Source of the DNA: Chloroflexota bacterium | GTDB taxonomy: Bacteria > Chloroflexota > UBA6077 > FW602-bin22 > CADDYW01 | Length of the DNA stretch: 33,400 bases | Assembly (NCBI GenBank): GCA_019690095.1 | Contig: JADGGD010000016.1 | Coordinates: forward strand, 1 to 33,400 | Reading direction: 5' to 3' | Shown here: positions 15,285 through 23,777 of the stretch, one piece after another | Position numbering within the stretch: position 1 is the stretch's first letter | Layout: each line of letters begins with the position of its first letter | Translations under genes and position numbers: made by a program | Notes under the pieces: model-generated | The model's input: only the letters and a program-made list of their open reading frames with translations | Databases searched by the model: none | Told to the model about the DNA's origin: nothing

Positions 15285-16346
15285 TCAGGGATAGACCGGG
15301 GTTCGCTCCAGGCCTGCCGTCTCCGGGAAGCCAAACATAAGATTGATATTCTGCATCGCAGTTCCCGCCTGCCCTTTCAACAGATTGTCAATCGCCCCGA
15401 CAACGATGAGACGCCCGTTCTCCTGATCAATGGCCACGGCGAGATCGCAGAGGTTGCTCCCCACAACCGTTTTCAGGCTCGGCATGCTTCCCAGCGGCTG
15501 GATTCGCACGAAGGGCTCGTTCGCGTAGAAGGTCCGGTAGAGCTCATCCACCTCCCGCGCATCCACCTCACGACGCAGGACCGCGTAGGCCGTTGTCAGG
15601 ATACCCCGCGAGACCGGCGCGAGATGTGGAACGAAGGTCAGCTTGACTGGCGTCCCGGCCACGCTACTCAGCGCCTGGACCGTCTCGACAACGTGCTGGT
15701 GCGTACCCACGCGGTAGGGGGTCAGGTTTCCATCCCGGTCGGGAAAGTGGTACAGCGCCCCGGGTTTCTTCCCAGCACCGGAGATGCCGGTCTTCCCATC
15801 GACGATAATCGAAGCTGGATCCACCAGCCCTTCTGTCAGCGCCGGCGCCAGGCTCAGGATCATCGCGACCGCGAAGCAGCCTGGATTACCCACGAGGCGG
15901 GCGCCTTTGATCCGCTCCCGGAAGAGTTCAGGAAGGCCGTAGACTGCCTTCCCCAGGAGCCCCGGTGCCTCGTGTGGCCGACCAGCGACCGAAGGATGAC
16001 GACGGGCATATTCGGAGTACCGTTCCGGCGAACCAAAGCGGAAGTCCCCGCTGTAGTCAAGCACCGCCGCGCCGCGCTCAAGAGCCCGGGCCGCGTATTG
16101 CATGCCGACACGGTCCGGCGTGGCGAAGACCACGAGATCGCAGTCCTTCCCGATCCGGTCCTCACTGGCATCCTCGACGACACGGTCACAGAAGCCGCGC
16201 AGATGAGGGAAGAAATCGCTCAAGGGACGCCCAACATCGTTCTTCGCCAGCAGATCCCCGATCTCGATCTCCGGATGCCGCAGAAACAGTTCGATAATCC
16301 CCAGACCACCGTAACCGGTCGCCCCGACTACCTGCACCCGAATCAT
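15285..16346 (-). CDS. argC: N-acetyl-gamma-glutamyl-phosphate reductase
   Basis: This is the third step of arginine (or LysW-type lysine) synthesis: NADPH-dependent reduction of the acyl phosphate to the semialdehyde. The 353-residue protein opens with the NADP loop 'VQVVGATGYGGLGIIELFLR'. The catalytic Cys is in 'LVGNPGCFAVAMILSLAPAL', and 'VDGKTGISGAGKKP' and 'VPHLAPVSRGILTTAYA' follow, all typical ArgC. The sequence 'DNLLKGQAGTAMQNINLMFG' closes it, as expected. ATG 16346 has GGAGAGG three bases upstream and starts exactly at the nucleotide-binding fold. No other arg gene adjoins it in the window. The upstream region carries a short palindrome over a possible -10 box. Confidence 0.93.
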   Translation of the reverse strand: MIRVQVVGATGYGGLGIIELFLRHPEIEIGDLLAKNDVGRPLSDFFPHLRGFCDRVVEDASEDRIGKDCDLVVFATPDRVGMQYAARALERGAAVLDYSGDFRFGSPERYSEYARRHPSVAGRPHEAPGLLGKAVYGLPELFRERIKGARLVGNPGCFAVAMILSLAPALTEGLVDPASIIVDGKTGISGAGKKPGALYHFPDRDGNLTPYRVGTHQHVVETVQALSSVAGTPVKLTFVPHLAPVSRGILTTAYAVLRREVDAREVDELYRTFYANEPFVRIQPLGSMPSLKTVVGSNLCDLAVAIDQENGRLIVVGAIDNLLKGQAGTAMQNINLMFGFPETAGLERTPVYP

Positions 16347-16659
16347 GTCCTCTCCTCTATCCCCGGGGCATAATGCTCCCTGCTCCCCGCGCTCCCGCGC
16401 CCACGCGGTCGACCAGGAACCCTGAGCCTCCCCGGTCCTCTCCATACACGCGGTACGTATTGTACCGTGAAGGGATTCCCGACGCGGCCTCGACGCCCTG
16501 GTTCTGTGTCATCGAACGGCTTACAGCGGATGAGCGGGTTGAATAGGTAAGCACTGGCACGGTCTCATATCCGGCACTCAGGGCACTGCTGATCAAGAGC
16601 CCCCAGCCGCGAGCACCCGGTTCCCATCGGCCGGACTTTCCAATCTATCGGGGGAATTC
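16347..16659. other. Gap between argC and Ldh-family gene (argC side)
   Basis: There is no convincing gene. On the minus strand an open frame ends at 16357, ten bases before argC, and codes for up to about 90 residues with coding-like third positions. It has only TTG starts and no ribosome site, so I do not call it. A palindrome CGGTAC-N5-GTACCG at 16451-16467 encloses a minus-strand TACAAT (16464-16459), a candidate argC -10 with operator. No matching -35 is seen. Confidence 0.35.
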
Positions 16660-16668
16660 TGATAGAAT
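16660..16668 (+). promoter_or_regulatory. Extended -10 promoter for Ldh-family gene
   Basis: TG-A-TAGAAT (16660-16668) is an extended -10 element with no clear -35. It would give a leader of about 135 bases. Confidence 0.45.
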
Positions 16669-16691
16669 CGGCGCGCTAGCCGCCCGCATCG

Positions 16692-16750
16692 CCCCGCGTG
16701 GTGCCATCACCCTTTCCACGGGGATGGGGACTCCATTTCGGGTGTGATGG
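16692..16750 (+). promoter_or_regulatory. Candidate structured leader RNA of Ldh-family gene
   Basis: Interleaved complementary segments follow the promoter. CCATCACCC (16704-16712) pairs with GGG-TG-TGATGG (16740-16750) with one bulge. CCCCGCGTGG (16692-16701) can pair with CCACGGGG (16716-16723) inside that loop. They could form a pseudoknot or two exclusive folds. I recognise no known riboswitch class. Confidence 0.3.
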
Positions 16751-16812
16751 GGGACAGCGCTGCATATAAACTGGTCCACGTGGGCATACCCGAAGATAGA
16801 GAGGACACGCCA

Positions 16813-17838
16813 ATGCTGACGATCACGGCCGACCGTTTACGAGCGGTGACCAGCCGCATCTTCGAAGCCGCCGGAACACCTCCGGATCTCGCAGCCCAGA
16901 TGGCTGATGTGCTGGTCGAAAGTAACCTGGTGGGACACGACTCGCACGGCGTCATTCGGATCCCCGCCTATCTCGAGCAGATCCGCCGGGGAACCCTGAT
17001 CCCATCAGCTCGGCCCGAGGTGATCAGCGAAACGCCGGGGAGCGCGCTCGTAGATGGAAAATACGGCTTCGGGCATATCGCCGCCGCCTTCGCGACCGAG
17101 GTCGCTGTCCGCAAAGCGAAAGAGGCGAAGGCAGTCGTTGTCGCGATTGTCCGCTGCAACCATATCGGTCGGCTCGGTGAATGGGCCGAGCGTGCTGCGG
17201 CGCGCGACGTGATCGCCATTGTGGTGGTTGGCGGCAGTGGCGGGCCGGGACTCGCCGCCCCGTACGGTGGGGCAGCACGTGCCCTGGGAACGAATCCGAT
17301 CAGTATCGGCATTCCCGGCGGTACAATGCCGGACCTGCTGGTTGATTTTGCGACGACAGCGATCGCCGAAGGTAAGGTTCAGGTGGCCCGAGCAAAGGGA
17401 GAGCCACTTCCCCCCGGTTGCATCCTCGATAAGGATGGCAATCCGAGCACAAATCCGGAGGATCTCTACGCGGGCGGCATGCTCCTCCCCTTCGGTGGGC
17501 ACAAGGGGTACGGATTGGCAATGGTTGTCGAGATGCTGGGCGGAGCACTTGCACCTGGCGCGATTTATAACGGAGACGGGCGACGCGGCGGTGCGGTCAT
17601 TATTGCTGTCGATGCCACAACCTTCTGCACCCTCGCCGATTACGAGAGCTCGGCTGACTTCACCCTGCGCCGGATCAAGGCCGTCCCCCCGGCTCGCGGC
17701 TTCAGCGAAGTGCTCCTGCCCGGTGAGCCAGAGCGGCGGAGCAGAGAGCAGCGCCTGCGCAACGGGATTCCGGTGCCCGAGGCTACCTGGGAGGCCATCA
17801 CGGCTGCGGCTCGCGGATTGGGAGTGGAGATCGCGTAG
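16813..17838 (+). CDS. Ldh-family (malate/L-lactate/ureidoglycolate-type) NAD(P)-dependent dehydrogenase
   Basis: The 341-residue enzyme belongs to the Ldh2/YlbC fold, unrelated to classical lactate dehydrogenases. Visible are 'LVGHDSHGVIRIPAYLEQI', the catalytic His region 'RCNHIGRLGEWAERAA', 'GTNPISIGIPG', 'LVDFATTAIAEGKVQVA' and 'FGGHKGYGLAMVVEMLGGAL'. Members oxidise 2-hydroxy acids such as malate, L-lactate, sulfolactate or ureidoglycolate, and the substrate here cannot be told. ATG 16813 has GAGAGGA about nine bases before it; an in-frame start at 16744 lies inside the structured leader and is rejected. It stands alone, with its own promoter and an unusually structured leader. Confidence 0.88.
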   Translation: MLTITADRLRAVTSRIFEAAGTPPDLAAQMADVLVESNLVGHDSHGVIRIPAYLEQIRRGTLIPSARPEVISETPGSALVDGKYGFGHIAAAFATEVAVRKAKEAKAVVVAIVRCNHIGRLGEWAERAAARDVIAIVVVGGSGGPGLAAPYGGAARALGTNPISIGIPGGTMPDLLVDFATTAIAEGKVQVARAKGEPLPPGCILDKDGNPSTNPEDLYAGGMLLPFGGHKGYGLAMVVEMLGGALAPGAIYNGDGRRGGAVIIAVDATTFCTLADYESSADFTLRRIKAVPPARGFSEVLLPGEPERRSREQRLRNGIPVPEATWEAITAAARGLGVEIA

Positions 17839-17996
17839 CCGCGACCAATACGAGTGCGGCACGATGGGGCGGTAGCTATTCTCCCACGCCGGATCGCGTT
17901 AAAATAGCATTAAAAACCGGTTGTCCATGGTCTGCCGCGCACCGTGCTGCAGGAAGCGGAAGGCTCGCCGATGGAGCGCGGTATGTCTGTACTGAT

Positions 17997-18569
17997 GTGA
18001 GTGCCGATCGGCCGAGCCAGGGCAGGCCAGTCCGGGAGCCCGTAGCGGTGGTACATCTGTCACGTCCTTTCCCTCGCCTGGGAGAGCGGCGTGCCCTTGG
18101 TCTTGTCTGGTCTTTTGATCGTTCCGCCCGGCCGATCGGGATCGGCATCATCCTGGCGATGGCGGCAGTCCTCATCGGCTCCGCGACCGGTCTGGTTCGA
18201 CCGCCGAGCGCGTCCCCTGCGCCGCCGACCGCTCCGGTCGCACAGGTAGTGAGCTACGCAGTCGGCTGGCGTGGCCCCGAGGACGATCCTCTGGTAACCC
18301 TTCCGTCTGGACAACGAGTGAAGTCCAGCAACTACCGCGGCGTCCGGATCGGGGAGGAGACCTATTATTACAATCTAGCTCCGCACCCGAGCTTCGATCC
18401 CCTTGCGCGAGGCGAGGTGACCATCGATCAGATCAAGGTCGTCGCCGTGGTGGGTGATGCCCCCAATCGCATCCTCATCTATACCCTTCCTACCCCCACG
18501 GCATCACCCATTCCGGCCGCGCACCGCCAACCCGGTGGGACCGCGGTGGGATCGAGCGGCCTGCCGTGA
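17997..18569 (+). CDS. Single-pass membrane protein, unknown function
   Basis: I do not recognise this 190-residue protein. An N-terminal basic segment of about 45 residues is followed by one membrane helix ('IGIGIILAMAAVLIGSATGL', about residues 47-66). Then come a Pro/Ala linker and an outer domain with 'VSYAVGWRGPEDDPLVTLPS' and 'EETYYYNLAPHPSFDPLARG'. A disordered Pro/Thr-rich tail ends it. GTG 17997 is the likely start; an ATG at 17995 is out of frame. The 157-base gap upstream has a TTAAAAT at 17899-17905 that may be a -10 box. An 11-base direct repeat (AGCGGCCTGCC) spans its 3' end at 18555-18565 and 18574-18584. Confidence 0.5.
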   Translation: MSADRPSQGRPVREPVAVVHLSRPFPRLGERRALGLVWSFDRSARPIGIGIILAMAAVLIGSATGLVRPPSASPAPPTAPVAQVVSYAVGWRGPEDDPLVTLPSGQRVKSSNYRGVRIGEETYYYNLAPHPSFDPLARGEVTIDQIKVVAVVGDAPNRILIYTLPTPTASPIPAAHRQPGGTAVGSSGLP

Positions 18570-18898
18570 GCGGAGCGGCCTGCCCCTGGCTGGCCATTTC
18601 CCCCGCTCGCTCGGCCGTCATGGCCATTTCCACAATCCTGAGTGCCCTGCTGTCCTCCCCTGGCTCCCCACTATAGCTACGAAGAGCACCAGAACCAGAC
18701 TGCTTAACGCCATTACGAACTGATTGCGAACCGACTGGGGAACACAACCGCGTATGCTATCCTAGAGCCAGTGTTCCCGAAATCAGGTGGCCGGTGCCAT
18801 GCGATCGGATACCGGGCGCTCTCCAGAGTACGCCCGCCGTCCTTCTGCCAGGACCTGATCTTCGGGCTTTCGAAAACTCTCCGGGGACGGCGCATACC
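18570..18898. other. Gap upstream of clpB
   Basis: I see no gene here. It holds two copies of TGGCCATTTCC (18591-18601 and 18621-18631), 30 bases apart, and a TA-rich stretch near 18750-18760 that may be a -10 region for clpB. No CIRCE element or clear heat-shock promoter is recognisable. Confidence 0.3.
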
Positions 18899-21655
18899 AT
18901 GCGACAGAGGCAGCTCGGCGAAGAATCTCAACAGGCGCTTCGCCTCGCACAACACATCGCAGGCTCCCAGCACCACAGCCAGATCGAGCCAGAGCACCTT
19001 GCCCTGGCTCTCCTGGAGTGGGAGGCAGGGATAATCCCCGACCTGCTCGCCGCAGTGGACCTCGACCCGGCGATCGTGCGCGCGGAGCTGGCCAGCGAGA
19101 TCGAGGGATTGCCAAAGGCCTTTGGATCAGTCCTGTATCCATCACCGCGGCTGTCGCGGACCCTTGATCTTGCCCAGGGCGAAGCGGCGCGTCTGGGAGA
19201 TGAGGAAGTACGCCTCGAGCACCTCTTCCTTGCTCTGGTGGACCTTCGCGTGGGCGGGCCAACCGTCCGCATCTTCGCTGAGCAGGGAGTTACCCAGGAG
19301 CGTCTGTACCAGACCCTGGACCAGATCCGGGGGGTCCAGCGGACTGCCGAGCCGAGCTACGAGACGCTCGAGACCTTCGGCCGCAATCTGACCCGTCTTG
19401 CCCAGACCGGCCAGCTTGATCCAGTGATCGGCCGTGATGCGGAGATCCGACGGGTCATCCAGATCCTATCCCGCCGGATCAAGAACAATCCCGTCCTGAT
19501 CGGTGAGCCGGGTGTCGGCAAGACGGCGATCGTCGAGGGCCTGGCCTGGCGGATCGTGCGCGGCGATGTCCCTGAAGGGCTCAAGAAGAAAAAGATCTTT
19601 GCTCTGGATCTTGGCGCCATGGTCGCCGGTACCAAATACCGCGGAGAGTTCGAGGAACGGATCAAGGCAGTGCTCAAGGAGGTCCAGAAAGGCGCGGGCG
19701 AAATCATCCTGTTCATTGACGAGCTGCACACAGTGGTCGGCGCGGGCGCGGCCGAAGGGGCGATGGATGCCTCGAATATGCTCAAGCCCATGCTGGCGCG
19801 GGGAGAACTCCACTGCATCGGCGCGACAACCCTGGACGAGTACCGCAAGCACATCGAGAAGGATGCCGCCCTGGAGCGGCGCTTCCAGCCAGTCTATATC
19901 GCTGAGCCTTCGGTCGAGGATACAATCGCGATTCTCCGGGGCTTGCGTGAGCGCTACGAGGTCCACCACGGCGTCCTGATCAAAGACGCGGCCCTGGTTG
20001 CGGCGGCGGTGCTCTCACACCGCTACATTGCTGACCGCTTCCTGCCGGACAAGGCGATTGATTTGATTGACGAGGCAGCCGCGCGCCTGCGTATGGAAAT
20101 CGACTCGGTGCCGGCCAGCCTCGATGCGGTCGAACGGCGGATTGCCCAGCTCGAGACCGAACGCGCGGCACTGCGCAAGGAGCAGAGCCCTACTGTGACG
20201 GCTCGCATTGGTCAGATCGAGGAGGAGCTGCGGACGATCAGTGCTGAACGAGACCGCCTCTGGACGACCTGGCAGGAGGAAAAGGCGGCGATTCAACGGG
20301 TGCGCGATCTCAAGGGGGAACGAGAGCGTCTCCGCCGTGAGGCCGAGGACGCGGAGCGAGCAGCCGATTACGACCGGGCCGCGGAGTTGAAGTACACCCG
20401 GATTGCCCAGGTGGAACGCGACCTGGCGGAGGCCGAAGCACGGCTTGAGGCTATCGGTGATCGGCGGGTAGGCCGCCTTCTCCGGGAGGAAGTGGATGAA
20501 GAGGATATTGCCGAGGATGTGAGCCGCTGGACCGGCATCCCGGTGAGCCGCATGCTCGAAAGCGAGATGCAAGCGCTCCTGCACATGGAGGAACGCTTGG
20601 CCGAGCGCGTGGTTGGCCAGGACGAGGCAATCCACACCGTTGCCGAGACGATCCGCCGGGCCCGGGCCGGCCTCCAGGATCCTAACCGTCCGCTCGGGAG
20701 CTTTATCTTCCTTGGCCCGACCGGTGTCGGGAAGACCGAACTCGCCCGCGCACTGGCCGAGTTCCTCTTCACCGACGAGAACGCGATGGTCCGGATCGAC
20801 GTCAGCGAGTACATGGAGAAACACTCGATCGCACGCCTGATCGGCGCCCCGCCCGGCTACGTCGGATACGAAGAGGGAGGACTACTGACCGAGCCCATCC
20901 GCCGCCGCCCCTACAGCGTCGTGCTGCTCGATGAGATTGAGAAAGCCCATCCTGACGTCTTCAATGTCCTGCTGCAGATCCTCGATGACGGCCGTCTTAC
21001 TGACGGGCTCGGCCGGACCGTCGACTTCAAGAATACCGTCGTCATCATGACCTCGAACGTGGGCAGCCAGTGGATTGCAGAGCAGGCGACGAGCGAGTCG
21101 GGTGAGGTGCCGCGTGCGCGTGTCCTCGAGGCGCTTCGCCATACCTTTCCGCCCGAGTTCCTGAATCGCGTTGACGAGATCCTGATCTTCCGACGACTCG
21201 ATCAAAAGGACCTGGCACGCATTGTTGACATTCAGCTCGCTGCCGTGGCGAAGCGGCTGGCGGCACGCGGGGTGGAACTCGTCGTGACGCCCGCCGCACG
21301 GCAGGTCCTGGCCGCAACTGGTTATGACCCAGTCTACGGAGCACGCCCGCTCAAGCGTACAATTGGGCGCCTGATCCTGAACCCACTGGCAGAACGACTT
21401 CTCGCCAGCACCTTCCGCCCGGGCGATGCGATCGTCGTCGACGCAAAGGATGGGATGATCGTCTTTCCGAACGATACACTCCCGCCAGCGGGGGAAGCGG
21501 CCAGCAGAACGACATCCAGAGGGGCCCCGGCTGGTGCGGGATCAGCGCGGGCATCTGCCCGCCCGTCCCGATCCCGCGCGCCCCGGATGCGCCCGGAACC
21601 CGATCCAAATACGCTGGAACGTGCAGACGGCAAGGGGCCAGGAGCAATGGGCTAG
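18899..21655 (+). CDS. clpB: ATP-dependent chaperone ClpB (disaggregase)
   Basis: The 918-residue protein has the Hsp104/ClpB order: a double N-terminal repeat (about 1-145), AAA+ 1 with Walker A GEPGVGKT (202-209) and 'IILFIDELH', and a coiled-coil middle domain of about 110 residues ('[12 protein letters not shown]', '[20 protein letters not shown]'). '[19 protein letters not shown]' leads into AAA+ 2 with GPTGVGKT near residue 607, then the small C domain '[15 protein letters not shown]'. The long middle domain and the absence of a ClpP-binding loop favour ClpB over ClpC. It threads aggregated protein with DnaK. A 60-residue Ser/Arg/Pro-rich tail after 'DGMIVFP' is unusual. ATG 18899 starts the N domain, with a weak GGGGA site. 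Its stop overlaps the convergent DinB-RidA gene by four bases. Confidence 0.92.
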   Translation: MRQRQLGEESQQALRLAQHIAGSQHHSQIEPEHLALALLEWEAGIIPDLLAAVDLDPAIVRAELASEIEGLPKAFGSVLYPSPRLSRTLDLAQGEAARLGDEEVRLEHLFLALVDLRVGGPTVRIFAEQGVTQERLYQTLDQIRGVQRTAEPSYETLETFGRNLTRLAQTGQLDPVIGRDAEIRRVIQILSRRIKNNPVLIGEPGVGKTAIVEGLAWRIVRGDVPEGLKKKKIFALDLGAMVAGTKYRGEFEERIKAVLKEVQKGAGEIILFIDELHTVVGAGAAEGAMDASNMLKPMLARGELHCIGATTLDEYRKHIEKDAALERRFQPVYIAEPSVEDTIAILRGLRERYEVHHGVLIKDAALVAAAVLSHRYIADRFLPDKAIDLIDEAAARLRMEIDSVPASLDAVERRIAQLETERAALRKEQSPTVTARIGQIEEELRTISAERDRLWTTWQEEKAAIQRVRDLKGERERLRREAEDAERAADYDRAAELKYTRIAQVERDLAEAEARLEAIGDRRVGRLLREEVDEEDIAEDVSRWTGIPVSRMLESEMQALLHMEERLAERVVGQDEAIHTVAETIRRARAGLQDPNRPLGSFIFLGPTGVGKTELARALAEFLFTDENAMVRIDVSEYMEKHSIARLIGAPPGYVGYEEGGLLTEPIRRRPYSVVLLDEIEKAHPDVFNVLLQILDDGRLTDGLGRTVDFKNTVVIMTSNVGSQWIAEQATSESGEVPRARVLEALRHTFPPEFLNRVDEILIFRRLDQKDLARIVDIQLAAVAKRLAARGVELVVTPAARQVLAATGYDPVYGARPLKRTIGRLILNPLAERLLASTFRPGDAIVVDAKDGMIVFPNDTLPPAGEAASRTTSRGAPAGAGSARASARPSRSRAPRMRPEPDPNTLERADGKGPGAMG

Positions 21656-22479
21656 CCAATGATCGCTTCGGCCTCGATCTCAACCTTCCAGCGCGGATCG
21701 AGGAAGCCGGCCACGATGATCATCGTGCTGACCGGGCGGATATCCCCGAAGATCGCGCCGTGCTCCGCGGCAACCGCATCCGCATCCTCCGCTGAGCGCA
21801 GATAGACACGAGTGCGGACAACGTGCTCGGCGCGCGCGCCTGCCTCACGGAGCGCGTCGAGGATGATCTCCAGACACCGCCGCGCCTGTGCGCCCGGGTC
21901 GGGATCGCAGTGCCCATCGGGCCAGATCGGCGCTGTCCCAGCCACCAGAACTCGATCACCAACCCGCACCACCCGGCTGAAACCGATCCTCGGTTCATAG
22001 GGGGAGCCAGATGAGACGCGGGTCCGGGGGATAGGCGGCACTCCCCGGAGGACGCGCTCAATCTGGTCGAGGTGCTCCCGGCGATGAATCCAGCGTTCAA
22101 TCGGGCGGATCTGCCCTGACCGAACGATCGCATCGATCAGGGCCGGGTCCAGCGACTCGATCTTCCGATCCACGGCCTCGGCCGCCTCCAGGGCCTCGCG
22201 AACGGCTTCCTGCGGATGGACAGCCTGCCAGCTGGCCAGTTGCTCTGCATTGGTCGCATCCCAGTCCGAATGCCACACTGCGAAGCCGCTGCTCTCCCAC
22301 TCCTCTAGCACCGCAAGAGCACGCCGATCCCAGAAGGCGAGGTGAGCGAGCGCAACCGCGATGGTCCACCCGTCACCAAGCGGACGCAGCAGGTCATCCT
22401 CCCGGAGACGCTCGGCAAGTGCGCGCAAGCGCTCGCGTTCGGCGCGATTCTGCTGGATGTACGGTGATGTCGTTACCAT
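21652..22479 (-). CDS. DinB-like - RidA (YjgF) domain fusion protein
   Basis: Residues 1 to about 150 form a DinB/maleylpyruvate-isomerase-like helical bundle: '[20 protein letters not shown]', '[20 protein letters not shown]' and '[19 protein letters not shown]', with His residues placed as in metal-binding members. After '[20 protein letters not shown]' the last 120 residues are a full RidA domain. This has '[20 protein letters not shown]', '[20 protein letters not shown]', 'VVRTRVYL' with the substrate-binding Arg, and '[10 protein letters not shown]' with the conserved Glu. RidA enzymes hydrolyse reactive enamine/imine intermediates. The joining of both domains in one chain is unusual, and the combined role is unknown. 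ATG 22479 opens the bundle. The stop TAG shares CTAG with the clpB stop. Confidence 0.8.
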   Translation of the reverse strand: MVTTSPYIQQNRAERERLRALAERLREDDLLRPLGDGWTIAVALAHLAFWDRRALAVLEEWESSGFAVWHSDWDATNAEQLASWQAVHPQEAVREALEAAEAVDRKIESLDPALIDAIVRSGQIRPIERWIHRREHLDQIERVLRGVPPIPRTRVSSGSPYEPRIGFSRVVRVGDRVLVAGTAPIWPDGHCDPDPGAQARRCLEIILDALREAGARAEHVVRTRVYLRSAEDADAVAAEHGAIFGDIRPVSTMIIVAGFLDPRWKVEIEAEAIIG

Positions 22480-22670
22480 CGATGCCCGTTCTCCCTCTCC
22501 AGCTGCTTGTCCCGCGGACTACCGCACCCAAGCCATTCCAGCGGGCGCATTGGCACGCTCCATCTGCCCGTGCGCTCCCCCGAGCAGGTGCTTCGACCGG
22601 GAGCACCCACGGATTGGGCGCAGGCAAGCGGGACCGCGCGGGTGGGAAGGATGGCCCGCGCGCATCTGTC

Positions 22671-22955
22671 CTACTCCTCCCCGTGCACCACCTCCACGAG
22701 GTACCACGTACACACGGCGCACCGCCGTGAGCAGGAGTCCTCCGCGGCCGGCGCCGGCGGCCTTCCCCCATAGCGCCGCTTCAGCCCCATTCCGCCAGCG
22801 AGGAGCACATCGCCAAGCCAGGAAAGGAATCGTGCTCCCGGCCCCATCCGGGGCGCGGCTGCTGCGTTCAGCAGCCGCATCAGCTCCAGCCGCCTCTCAC
22901 GCCTCCCCTGCTCCTGGTAGAAGATGAACAGTTCCAGGAGCGGCTCCCGATACAT
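22671..22955 (-). CDS. Small basic protein, unknown function
   Basis: I do not recognise this 94-residue product. It opens 'MYREPLLELFIFYQEQGRRE', has a possible amphipathic or weak membrane segment ('RFLSWLGDVLLAGGMGL'), and ends with a C-x3-C-x2-C motif ('CSRRCAVC'). GC-rich third positions and an AAGGAGGGG ribosome site before ATG 22955 (GTG 22958 also possible) support it as real. It is divergent from the Lrp gene across an AT-rich control region with a TATACT on its strand near 23025-23030. The 190 bases between it and the DinB-RidA gene hold nothing I can name. Confidence 0.55.
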   Translation of the reverse strand: MYREPLLELFIFYQEQGRRERRLELMRLLNAAAAPRMGPGARFLSWLGDVLLAGGMGLKRRYGGRPPAPAAEDSCSRRCAVCTWYLVEVVHGEE

Positions 22956-23083
22956 CACGGCCCCTCCTTGCCTGGCCTAGACACGCTCCGACGCAGGCCT
23001 TTCTGGCAGCTCGATCTTAACCTAGTATAGAAAAGACAAATTACGCAATGAAACGCAATATATGAGAGAATTCGGCCATAACC

Positions 23084-23098
23084 CTTGCAAGATGCAAG
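23084..23098. promoter_or_regulatory. Inverted repeat, likely Lrp-type operator
   Basis: CTTGCA-AGA-TGCAAG is a perfect inverted repeat directly upstream of the lrp ribosome site, in an AT-rich gap. Two GCAAT copies lie just upstream (23045-23058). The position suits autoregulation. Confidence 0.4.
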
Positions 23099-23116
23099 CA
23101 ATCAGAGGTGAAGAGC

Positions 23117-23587
23117 TTGAAATCCGAATCATTCCTCGATGAGGTCAATCGGCAGATCCTCATCGCGCTTCAGGAGAATGCCCGCCTGAGCTACACAGAG
23201 CTGGGGCGACGGGTCGGGCTCACCGCCCCGGCAGTGGCCGAGCGGGTCCGGCGGCTCGAGGAAGCCGGGATCATTCGCGGGTACCGGATCGAGATCGACC
23301 TGGGCCGGATCGGACTACCGCTGATGGCCTTTGTCCGCATCGCAACCGGCTCGGTAAGCTGCGAGGAGTTCGTCGCCATTGCTCGGGAGATTCCAGAGAT
23401 TCTCGAATGCCACCGGGTGACTGGCGAGGATTCCTGCGTTCTCAAGGTGGCGGTGCAGTCCGTCCATCACCTGGAGACGCTCTTGAATCGCCTGACCATC
23501 CACGGGCGGACCATCACCTCAATTATTCTGTCCTCGCCCATCACCGGCCGGGTCATTGACCCCTTTGCGCTCCATCCTGCACCGTGA
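23117..23587 (+). CDS. Lrp/AsnC-family transcriptional regulator
   Basis: The 156-residue protein has an N-terminal AsnC helix-turn-helix ('LDEVNRQILIALQENARLSY', 'GLTAPAVAERVRRLEEAGII') and a C-terminal RAM/AsnC ligand domain ('FVAIAREIPEILECHRVTGE', 'DSCVLKVAVQSVHHLE'). Such proteins form dimers or octamers that respond to amino acids. TTG 23117 is preferred because AGAGGTGA ends five bases before it; GTG 23108 is inside that ribosome site. A palindrome and an AT-rich region lie just upstream, typical for self-control. The divergent 94-residue gene is a natural candidate target (inference). Confidence 0.88.
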   Translation: MKSESFLDEVNRQILIALQENARLSYTELGRRVGLTAPAVAERVRRLEEAGIIRGYRIEIDLGRIGLPLMAFVRIATGSVSCEEFVAIAREIPEILECHRVTGEDSCVLKVAVQSVHHLETLLNRLTIHGRTITSIILSSPITGRVIDPFALHPAP

Positions 23588-23728
23588 GAGACCGGGCAAC
23601 AGAACGGCTGACCTGCCCGTGGACGGCAGATCGAAAACCCACTGCTCCTTCAGGGATGCTGTGCCATCCGTTCTACCCACCCCGGCCCGCAGAGGATGCC
23701 CGCGCAAGACCGGTCGCATTGATTCCGG

Positions 23729-23761
23729 GGTCATGATCCTGTCTGTGCTATTATCATGACC
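23729..23761. promoter_or_regulatory. Inverted repeat across the moaB/mog promoter
   Basis: GGTCATGAT (23729-23737) is repeated exactly inverted at 23753-23761, with 15 bases between. The gap contains TG-C-TATTAT (23746-23754), an extended -10 box for the downstream gene, whose last two bases fall in the right arm. It may be an operator, or a hairpin ending the lrp transcript. Confidence 0.4.
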
Positions 23762-23777
23762 CGGCGAACCGGGAGGA

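Noticed and set aside
16357-16596. Minus-strand small frame ending ten bases before argC
   Set aside because: The codon pattern is mildly protein-like, but there is only a TTG start and no ribosome site or recognisable product. It also overlaps the argC promoter palindrome.
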